The position numbers and the translations under genes were made by a program. Shown in pieces: positions 8,538 through 16,234 of a DNA stretch of 64,000 bases (its first letter is position 1; every line of letters begins with the position of its first letter). The DNA comes from Flavobacterium resistens (GTDB taxonomy: Bacteria; Bacteroidota; Bacteroidia; Flavobacteriales; Flavobacteriaceae), in NCBI RefSeq assembly GCF_900182645.1, contig NZ_FXTA01000006.1:248001-312000 (forward strand), in the 5' to 3' direction. The notes under the pieces are model-generated. The model saw nothing but the letters and a program-made list of their open reading frames with translations. It did not search any database and was not told the origin of the DNA.

Positions 8538-8578
8538 TTTCAGGTTTCAAGTTTCAGGTTTCAAGTTTCAGGTTTCAG
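8538..8578. repeat. Tandem 14-bp repeat TTTCAGGTTTCAAG, three units
   Basis: Two exact units of TTTCAGGTTTCAAG (8538-8551 and 8552-8565) are followed by a degenerate third (8566-8579). It begins 7 bases after the HAD stop codon. The same motif occurs in inverted arrangements at 25962-26027 and 36360-36479, always at gene ends. Confidence 0.8.
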
Positions 8579-8588
8579 ATTTTGTGAG

Positions 8589-8673
8589 GCGTGTCTTTGA
8601 CTTCGCTCAGCCTGACAAGATTGGAGATTAAGTTATTTTTAAGTTGTCAGCCTGAGCGAGGTCGAAGGCACGC
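8589..8673. repeat. Large inverted repeat with GCTCAGCCTGACA core
   Basis: The left arm runs from GCGTG at 8589 through GACTTCGCTCAGCCTGACAA. The right arm, TTGTCAGCCTGAGCGAGGTC and on to CACGC at 8673, is its near complement with a few mismatches. The central spacer is about 35 bases. I regard this as a dispersed intergenic repeat of the genome. It lies in a 496-bp gap; the bases after it (8690-8722) carry a short TTGTCAT...ATGACAA hairpin, and the rest is the leader of the next gene. Confidence 0.75.
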
Positions 8674-8835
8674 AAAGTGTATCTACTTTTTTTGTCATCA
8701 CTAGTTTCTTAGAATGACAACATTTTACGAATAGAACTTTGTCAAAGTTTAAAACTTTGGCAAAGTTGATTCCTAAAAATTAAAGTTTAAATTTTATCTT
8801 ACAATTACAAAATTGTTTGATTAAAATGTAATTTG

Positions 8836-8864
8836 TTGCATTAAAATAAATTTTTATATATTTG
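8836..8864 (+). promoter_or_regulatory. Promoter of the propeller regulator gene
   Basis: TTG at 8836-8838 and TATATTTG at 8857-8864 are separated by 18 bases, a full match to the Bacteroidota TTG/TAnnTTTG promoter. Transcription would start near 8871, leaving a 5' untranslated leader of about 157 bases before the ATG at 9028. Confidence 0.65.
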
Positions 8865-9027
8865 AATTTCGACATTCTCTTTTTTATTTTGATAATAATG
8901 AATAATTGTTATTAATACATTTAAAATTGAATGTTTTTTGCCTAAAAAGAAATGACTTCTCCCAAAGAGTTGTTTTTTAAAATTGTGATTCCAAAAATCG
9001 CAAAATAACCTACAGACAGAAACAAAA

Positions 9028-11955
9028 ATGACGAAATTTATAAGAATTTTAATTTTATCAATATTGCTCATTTCTCCAGTTTTAAATGCGCAGATTAAAA
9101 AAATTGGTGTCCCTTTTATAATTAATTATAATCCGAAAACTTACAAAGCCGCTTCCGAAAACTGGGATGTTTTGCAGGATTCTAAAGGAATGATGTTTTT
9201 TGCCAATCATTTCGGAATCATGCAGTTTGACGGCGTTCGTTGGAGCATCGTTACACAACCGGAAAACAAGAGTATGGTTCGCTCGCTTGCCATCGATAAA
9301 AAAGATAAAATGTATGTTGGCGCCCAGGGCGATTTTGGTTATGCAATTCAATTGCCAAACGGACAGTATCAATATACATCTTTAGTAAAATTACTTCCGG
9401 AATCAGCTCGAAATTTTGGAGATGTTATACATACGATTATCCGAAATAATGAAGTGATTTTTTTCTCTTATGAAGAAATTTTTATCTATAATAACAATAA
9501 AATCAAGGTTTTAAAGTCTAAAGAAAAATTTGATGATTTCTTCGAAGTCAATAAAGAAATCTATATTTCGCATAATACCAAAGGTTTATTGAAATTAAAA
9601 GGCGATAAATTAATTCCGGTTACAAATGGAGAGAAGTTTGCGGGAATGAAAATCAGGAAAATGTTTGAAACTCAAAATGGTCTATTGCTTTTTACGCAAA
9701 AAAACGGACTTTTTACGTTTAAAGACAATCAGGTAAAACCATTTTTAAGCGAAGCAGACAATTTATTAAAGCAAAATCAGATCTCGGTTGCGGTTGAACT
9801 TTCTGATGGATATTTCGGAATTGGAACCCGACAATCCGGGTTGATAGTTATAGATAGTTCGGGACATTTGATTCAGCATATTGATAAACAAATGGGACTT
9901 CAGAATGATTATGTAACGAATCTTAAGGTTGATAAAGAAGGCAATTTATGGGTTACTCTCAAAGAAGGAATTTCACAAATTCAGATTTCTTCGCCTTTAT
10001 CAAGAATTTTGGATACTTCGAGTTCAGAAACTAAAATATACTGCAGTCAGATTTACCTAAATAAATTATATATCGCCACAGATAACGGTTTGTTTTGGAT
10101 GGATTGGCAGTCTTATAAAAACGGAAAACATGAAAACGCGAACTTTCAGCACGTTTCTGGAATGTTTGAAAATGTTTGGAATATTAGTGTTTTTGGAAAT
10201 TCGCTTTTGGCTTTTGAAAAAAATGGAATCTTTGAAGTTTCAGGTAATTCAGCAAAATTACTGGCAAAAGTTGATGGCGCGTGGAAAGGAATTTTGATCC
10301 CTAATCATTCTGATTTACTGCTAGTTGGTGGTTATAACGGATTATATCTTCTTAAAAAAATAAATAATTCGTGGGTTTATCAAAACAAATTAAAAGGTTT
10401 TGAGGAAAGCAGCCGAGTTATAGAAACTGATAAAAATGGAAATATTTGGATTGCGCATGGCTATAAAGGGATTTATAAAATTCAACTAAATAAAACTTTT
10501 GATGCTGTTGCTGATGTTCAGTTTTATAATGATAAAAATGGTTTTCCATCGAGTTTGTTTTTGAATACTTTTAAAATTGACAATCAGATTCTTTTTGGAA
10601 CTACAAAAGGGGTTTATAAACAAGATTCTCATTCGAAAAAAATGATTCCTGAGCCCGTTTTTAAAAAATATCTGGGAATGGAAAATCATATTCGATTATT
10701 AAAACCTGATTATCAAAATAATATATGGTACATTTCTGGAGAAAATACCGGAAAAATGACGAAAAAGCCAAACGGAAGTTTTGAGGTTGAAGAACTTCCT
10801 TTTAGAAAACTTCGTTACTTATATGTTCCTGGGTTTGAAAATATTCAAACAACAACCAGTGGTGATGTATTTTTTGGAACACAAGATGGTTTAATTCATT
10901 ATAATGTCATTAAAAACAAGAAATACAAAACGAAATATAAAGCAGTAATTTCAGAAGTGAAATGTATTTTTCCGAAAGACAGTTTAATATTTTCAAGCCG
11001 TTATGATGTGCTTCCGAATAAAACAAAAGATGCAGGAGAAAAAATCTCACATGTTTTATCCCATTCTAACAACGCATTACATTTTTCTTTTTCATCTCTT
11101 TTTTATGACGAAGCCGATGCTACAAAATACGAATACTGGCTGGAAGGTTTTGAACCAAAATGGTCGGAATATAGCCTTCAAACTGAGAAAGAATATACCA
11201 ACTTACCTGAAAATGAATATGTTTTTCACGTAAGGGCAAAAAACATTTATGATGTGGTAAGCGAAGAAGCGGTTTTTCGATTTGAAGTTTTACCGCCTTG
11301 GTACAGAACAATCTGGGCTTATATTTTGTATTTTATACTTTACAGTGTTGTCATTTATTTGATTATCAAATATCAAAAATTTGTGGCTGAGGGTGATCGT
11401 CAGCAATTGATTCTGAATCAGGAAAAAGAATTATTGCGCGCCCGTGCTGAACTTAACGAACAGCGATTGAATTTGGAACAGGAAAATATGGCTATAGTTC
11501 GGGAAAATCTCGAAACAACGATCAATCTTAAGAATGCCAAAGTAGCTTCAAATACTGTGAATCTTATTCATTTAAATGAAATTTTGCTTTCGATAAAAGA
11601 ACTGATCGGACAGATAGACAAGAAAAATGATTCAAATGTGAATTTTGGTTTATTGAGCAAAATAAACAAACTAATCGATCACGAATTGCAGGGCGACAAA
11701 CATTGGAACGAATTTGAAGAAATCTTCAATCAACTGCATGATAATTTTATGCAGAGGATGAAAACAACTTATCCGGAACTGACTCCGCGCGATATGCGAT
11801 TGTGTGCTTACTTGAGAATGAACTTTAATACAAAAGAAATTGCTCCGCTTTTAGGAATTTCTGTTCGTGGAGTTGAAGATACCCGATACAGAATTCGAAA
11901 AAAATTACAGCTTCCTTCGGATGCAAATATCACAGAATTCATTCTGAATTTTTAA
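9028..11955 (+). CDS. SusR-like membrane regulator: propeller sensor, Y_Y_Y, TM helix, LuxR-type HTH
   Basis: The 975-residue protein starts with a signal peptide (to about LNA, residue 22). Residues about 40-680 contain repeated two-component-regulator-propeller strands such as GNLWVTLKEGISQI and GNIWIAHGYKGIYKI. A Y_Y_Y domain with YWLEGFEPKWSEYS and YTNLPENEYVFHVRAKN lies at about 700-765. One membrane helix (WAYILYFILYSVVIYLII) follows, then a charged coiled coil and a LuxR-like helix-turn-helix at the C-terminus (LTPRDMRLCAYLRMNFNTKEIAPLLGIS). No histidine kinase or receiver domain is present. It should sense a glycan fragment in the periplasm and act directly on DNA, as SusR does. The GH16, GH64, GH18 and protease genes that follow on the same strand are its likely targets. 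Confidence 0.88.
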   Translation: MTKFIRILILSILLISPVLNAQIKKIGVPFIINYNPKTYKAASENWDVLQDSKGMMFFANHFGIMQFDGVRWSIVTQPENKSMVRSLAIDKKDKMYVGAQGDFGYAIQLPNGQYQYTSLVKLLPESARNFGDVIHTIIRNNEVIFFSYEEIFIYNNNKIKVLKSKEKFDDFFEVNKEIYISHNTKGLLKLKGDKLIPVTNGEKFAGMKIRKMFETQNGLLLFTQKNGLFTFKDNQVKPFLSEADNLLKQNQISVAVELSDGYFGIGTRQSGLIVIDSSGHLIQHIDKQMGLQNDYVTNLKVDKEGNLWVTLKEGISQIQISSPLSRILDTSSSETKIYCSQIYLNKLYIATDNGLFWMDWQSYKNGKHENANFQHVSGMFENVWNISVFGNSLLAFEKNGIFEVSGNSAKLLAKVDGAWKGILIPNHSDLLLVGGYNGLYLLKKINNSWVYQNKLKGFEESSRVIETDKNGNIWIAHGYKGIYKIQLNKTFDAVADVQFYNDKNGFPSSLFLNTFKIDNQILFGTTKGVYKQDSHSKKMIPEPVFKKYLGMENHIRLLKPDYQNNIWYISGENTGKMTKKPNGSFEVEELPFRKLRYLYVPGFENIQTTTSGDVFFGTQDGLIHYNVIKNKKYKTKYKAVISEVKCIFPKDSLIFSSRYDVLPNKTKDAGEKISHVLSHSNNALHFSFSSLFYDEADATKYEYWLEGFEPKWSEYSLQTEKEYTNLPENEYVFHVRAKNIYDVVSEEAVFRFEVLPPWYRTIWAYILYFILYSVVIYLIIKYQKFVAEGDRQQLILNQEKELLRARAELNEQRLNLEQENMAIVRENLETTINLKNAKVASNTVNLIHLNEILLSIKELIGQIDKKNDSNVNFGLLSKINKLIDHELQGDKHWNEFEEIFNQLHDNFMQRMKTTYPELTPRDMRLCAYLRMNFNTKEIAPLLGISVRGVEDTRYRIRKKLQLPSDANITEFILNF

Positions 11956-11969
11956 TTTTTTATTATGAT

Positions 11970-12000
11970 GTAAAATCCTAAGTAGTTTTACGTGTTTTTT
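11970..12000 (+). terminator. Stem-loop with T run after the regulator gene
   Basis: GTAAAA (11970-11975) pairs with TTTTAC (11986-11991) around a 10-base loop, followed by GTG and a run of six T. The stem is short and AT-rich, so this is a weak terminator call. Confidence 0.4.
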
Positions 12001-12162
12001 CTTCATTTTTTTTAGATCACCGTAGTCAAACCGTACTCAAAAATGTAAGTCTAGCCTGATTTATTTGTTAATATTGTCGGATTATTATTAAGATAATTAC
12101 CTGTTTACTGCAAAATGGGTTTTTATTACGGTAATAAGCTTTACTAACAAAAAACTAAAAAA

Positions 12163-15100
12163 ATGAAACAAAATGACTTTTTTTTCGGCCGACCACCGAA
12201 AGACAATTTCTATTATTTTAAACAATTTTTGGCCATAGCTATATTTGTGCTTTTGCCATTTTTAAAAGTTCAGGCGCAATGTAAAACATTGGTTTGGTCT
12301 GATGAATTTAACGGTACTACTGTCGACCTTACCAAATGGCAGAGTATTTCCGGAAACGGTTGTCCTTCACTTTGCGGATTCGGAAATGCAGAAGCTCAGC
12401 GTTACGATCCAAATCAGGCCACAATTGTAAAAGAAGGAGCAAATAGTTACTTAAACATTGAGGCTAAATATCAGCCGAATGGGTCTTTTCCAGATCAGCC
12501 GTATGCTTCTTCAAAATTAACTACAGAAGGAAAGTATTCACTTAAATATGGCAGAGTTGAAGCTCGTATGAAGTTGTCAAACGGACAAGGCGCATGGCCT
12601 GCGTTCTGGATGCTTCCCGTTAACGGAAACTGGCCGTATACTGGTGAAATTGATATTATGGAAGCCAAACACAGAAACCCACAATCTGTAGACGGAACGA
12701 TTCATTATGACGGAAACGGATATCATTTTACAGGAAGAAGTTATAGTTCTCCAACAGATTTATCTACAGACTTTCACATTTATGCGGTAGAATGGGGACC
12801 AAACTTTATTAAATGGTATGTTGATGATGTTTTATTTCACACGGCAACTCCAAATACTACAGTAAATGGCGGATGGCCTTTTAATGATAGTCAGTTTTAT
12901 ATTATTTTAAATCTTGCTGTAGGTAGCGCAGGAACGCCTTATACAAGTGTAAATGGAGCAGGAGTAGCGCCAATTCCTGGAGATTTCCCTGCAAAATTAC
13001 AGGTAGATTACGTTCGTGTTTATGACGGAAGTTATAAATATGCTGTTGCAGGTGATGCAAAAGTGTATCAAAACGAAACTAGCAAAACGTATTCCATAAA
13101 TGCTATTGCAGGTGCAACTTACAACTGGACAATTCCTGCGGGAGCGACAATTACAGCAGGACAAGGAACAAATGCAGTAACAGTGAATTGGGGAACTTTA
13201 GGCGGAGATGTTTCGGTAACGGCAACAACTTCTGGTTGTACTGCAAATACTTATAAATTGGCTGTAACGACAGAAGCTGCAATTCCAGTAGAGAAAATTC
13301 AGGAAGATTTTCAAACGAACAGAAATGTTGTTTACGGAAATAAAACGGGAGTTTTGACAGAAGCAATTGCAAATCCATCTGCAACCGGAATTAATACTTC
13401 GGCTTTGGTTGGAAGATATGTTCGTAATTCTTCTGAATTGTATGATGTTTTCAATATCAAAAATATTGTAATCAGCAATGCAAATGATTATGTGTCAGGA
13501 AGAAAAAGAATCTCTTTTGATTTGTATACTTCGGCGCCAGTTGGAACTAAAATTTCTATGCAGTTAGAAAATAGCAATGTTACAACAGCAACCAATTATC
13601 CATCAGGAAGACATAGTGGTTACAAAGCGACTACAACGGTTCAGAATAAATGGGAAACCATTGAATTTGAATTTGAAAAAATTATCGATCCAAACACAAG
13701 CGCTTTGACAATCAATAACGTGGCTTTACTTTTTGAATCGAATTCAAATTCGGGAGCAACGTATTATTATGATAATTTGTTGACAAGAGCTACTCCAGAA
13801 AAACCAATTGTTGCCACGGACGTATTGCAGAACTACGATGGCATCAATAAAATTATAAAAGGAACTACGACAGGAACTTATACAGTTGTAGCAAATCCGG
13901 GCTCAAATTCCGTTAACTCGTCTGTAAATGTGGCGAGATACGTTAGAAATGTAACAGAACAATATGATGTACTTTTCTTTAATACGCAAACATCAATTGA
14001 AGATGCTGGTTTATTCAAAAACCAAACAAATAAAATCATGATTGATGTTTATACAACAGCTCCGGTTGGAACGGTTGTTAGCATGAATTTTGAAAATAGT
14101 GCGACTTCGCTTCCGGCAAATTACCCAACGGGGAGAAATAGTAATTATGTAGCGATTACAACGAAACAAAATCAATGGGAAACGCTGACATTTTACTACA
14201 ATTCAAGTCCAGATGCAGGAACTTCTAATTTAGCTATTAACCAAATGGTTTTATTATTCAATTCAGGTTCTTACACAAGCGATACGTATTATATAGATAA
14301 TATCAGAATTGGTGCAACCAAACTTCCGGATACTTATACTCCTGGGGTTGTTTATGAAGATTATCAAACGGTTCACAATATTACATTTAGAGATGCTATC
14401 GGAACGTATACAGCAAACGTAGCAAATCCTAGTGCAACAGGAATTAACACGTCTTCAAATGTTGGAAGATACGTTCGTAAATCAACAGAATTGTATGATA
14501 ATTTCTCATTCAATACAACTCTAACAAACATTGGAGATTTTAAAGCGGGAACTAAAAAATTCGCCATGGATGTTTATACATCGGCTCCGGTTGGATCAAT
14601 TATTTCATGGCAAGCAGAAAGCAGTGCTTCAGTTCCGTCAAACTATCCAGTTGGAAGACATAGTATTTATCAGGGAGTTGTAAAACAAACGAATACTTGG
14701 CATACGGTAACTTTTACGTATGTAAGTACGCCAGATGCTTCGACTGCAGATAATGAAGTAAACCGTTTTGTTTTCTTATACGAACCGGGAACAAATTCTG
14801 GAAACACCTATTATTTTGATAATCTGAGAGCTTTAAATTTAGTTTCTACAGAAACTCCAGTTGGATTGCCTTCGCCGTGGGTTAGTACAGATTTAGGTGC
14901 GGTAACGCCAGCGGGAGAAGCCACGCATTCTAACGGAACTTTTACCATTAAAGGTTCAGGAACTGATATTTGGGAAACAAGTGATCAATTTCAATTTGTA
15001 AATCAATCCATTACGGGCGATGCTGAAATTATTGCCAAAGTTAATTCGCTTACTAATACAAATACTTATGCAAAAGCTGGAGTTATGTTTCGCGAAACGC

Positions 15101-16119
15101 TTACACCAACTTCCAAACATGCGATGACCGATGTGACGCCAGCTGCAGGAGTTGAGTTTCTATCAAGAAATGCTACGTCAGGAGTAACAGTTGCTGATGT
15201 TGCAGCAGGAACGGCTCCAAAATGGGTTCGTGTAGTTCGCTCTGGAAATGTATTTACATCTTACACTTCTGATAATGGCACAACATGGACACAGCTTGGA
15301 ACTTCAAAAACAATTACAATGGCAAACACCATTTATGTTGGAATGGCTGTTACATCACACGCAAACGGAACTTTAGGAACAGGAGTTTTTAGTGATGTTA
15401 TTGTTCGAAATATTACACCAAATCCGAATGTAAATTTAGCTTTAGCTAAAACTGCAACGGCTTCTACAGAAGAAAATCCAACTTTATCAGCGAGTAAAGC
15501 GACAGACGGAGACGGAACAGTTTCAAGATGGGCGAGTTCTTTTGCCAATGCTACAGAATGGATTTATGTTGATTTAGGAAGTAATTATAACTTGAATCGA
15601 GTGGTTTTAAAATGGGAAGCAGCTTATGCAACGCAATATAAAGTACAGCTTTCTACAGATAATGTTTTCACCGAAAATGAAACTATCAATACACAAACGG
15701 CAAGCGACGGAGGAACTGATGATTTAACCGTAAGCGGAACAGGAAGATATCTTCGTATTTTATGTACGACAAAAGCTTTAGCTCCTTACGGATATTCATT
15801 GTATGAAATCGAAGCCTACGGATCTGCTTCTGCCGCTAAAAAAGCGAATGTTGTAGTGGAAGAAAGTGCGCCTGAAAATGTTGTTTTTGCAATCTATCCA
15901 AATCCGGCGAGTAACTATATTCAAGTTACAATTCCTGAAAATTTAGACAACAAAATCATCACGATTTATGACAATTCAGGAACATTAGTTCTTCAGAATA
16001 AACCTGAAAAAGAAGCAAGTGAAAGCGTAATTGATTTGAGCCGACTGAGAGAAGGAATTTATATTCTGAATTTCAAATCAGATCAAAAAAGCTGGACTAA
16101 AAAGTTAATTAAGAAATAA
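12163..16119 (+). CDS. Secreted multidomain GH16 beta-glucanase with T9SS C-terminal domain
   Basis: The 1318-residue protein has a signal peptide ending near VQAQ (residue 39). The GH16 catalytic domain spans about 40-290. The active-site motif GEIDIME (about 160-166) contains the nucleophile and acid/base Glu, and the pattern matches laminarinase-type endo-beta-1,3(4)-glucanases. A PKD/Ig-like domain follows (about 295-370). Then come three copies of a module of roughly 175 residues (about 375-545, 547-724, 725-895) marked by GRYVRxSxELYD and DVYTSAPVG. Next are a DUF1349-like concanavalin fold (about 905-1085), an F5/8 type C (CBM32-like) domain (about 1092-1225) and a type A T9SS sorting domain (YPNPASNY to the end). 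It is probably a surface or released beta-1,3-glucanase under the adjacent propeller regulator. Confidence 0.9.
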   Translation: MKQNDFFFGRPPKDNFYYFKQFLAIAIFVLLPFLKVQAQCKTLVWSDEFNGTTVDLTKWQSISGNGCPSLCGFGNAEAQRYDPNQATIVKEGANSYLNIEAKYQPNGSFPDQPYASSKLTTEGKYSLKYGRVEARMKLSNGQGAWPAFWMLPVNGNWPYTGEIDIMEAKHRNPQSVDGTIHYDGNGYHFTGRSYSSPTDLSTDFHIYAVEWGPNFIKWYVDDVLFHTATPNTTVNGGWPFNDSQFYIILNLAVGSAGTPYTSVNGAGVAPIPGDFPAKLQVDYVRVYDGSYKYAVAGDAKVYQNETSKTYSINAIAGATYNWTIPAGATITAGQGTNAVTVNWGTLGGDVSVTATTSGCTANTYKLAVTTEAAIPVEKIQEDFQTNRNVVYGNKTGVLTEAIANPSATGINTSALVGRYVRNSSELYDVFNIKNIVISNANDYVSGRKRISFDLYTSAPVGTKISMQLENSNVTTATNYPSGRHSGYKATTTVQNKWETIEFEFEKIIDPNTSALTINNVALLFESNSNSGATYYYDNLLTRATPEKPIVATDVLQNYDGINKIIKGTTTGTYTVVANPGSNSVNSSVNVARYVRNVTEQYDVLFFNTQTSIEDAGLFKNQTNKIMIDVYTTAPVGTVVSMNFENSATSLPANYPTGRNSNYVAITTKQNQWETLTFYYNSSPDAGTSNLAINQMVLLFNSGSYTSDTYYIDNIRIGATKLPDTYTPGVVYEDYQTVHNITFRDAIGTYTANVANPSATGINTSSNVGRYVRKSTELYDNFSFNTTLTNIGDFKAGTKKFAMDVYTSAPVGSIISWQAESSASVPSNYPVGRHSIYQGVVKQTNTWHTVTFTYVSTPDASTADNEVNRFVFLYEPGTNSGNTYYFDNLRALNLVSTETPVGLPSPWVSTDLGAVTPAGEATHSNGTFTIKGSGTDIWETSDQFQFVNQSITGDAEIIAKVNSLTNTNTYAKAGVMFRETLTPTSKHAMTDVTPAAGVEFLSRNATSGVTVADVAAGTAPKWVRVVRSGNVFTSYTSDNGTTWTQLGTSKTITMANTIYVGMAVTSHANGTLGTGVFSDVIVRNITPNPNVNLALAKTATASTEENPTLSASKATDGDGTVSRWASSFANATEWIYVDLGSNYNLNRVVLKWEAAYATQYKVQLSTDNVFTENETINTQTASDGGTDDLTVSGTGRYLRILCTTKALAPYGYSLYEIEAYGSASAAKKANVVVEESAPENVVFAIYPNPASNYIQVTIPENLDNKIITIYDNSGTLVLQNKPEKEASESVIDLSRLREGIYILNFKSDQKSWTKKLIKK

Positions 16120-16127
16120 TTAAAAAC

Positions 16128-16169
16128 AAATTGGGTGTGATGATCCTAAATAGTTACACCCAATTTTTT
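16128..16169 (+). terminator. Rho-independent terminator after the GH16 gene
   Basis: AATTGGGTGT pairs perfectly with ACACCCAATT around a 16-base loop and is followed directly by a T run. It lies 9 bases after the stop codon. GH16 is therefore probably a separate transcript from the GH64 gene. Confidence 0.85.
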
Positions 16170-16234
16170 ACACATTTTATTTTCTCATTCTTACTAATTA
16201 GAAACAAATTTTTATTAATCAAAAAATCTAAACA

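Noticed and set aside
8538..8578. Short tandem TTTCAGGTTTCAAG units as a CRISPR or phase-variation tract
   Set aside because: Units touch each other without spacers, lie after a stop codon and are not in a coding frame or promoter. They belong to a dispersed intergenic repeat family.
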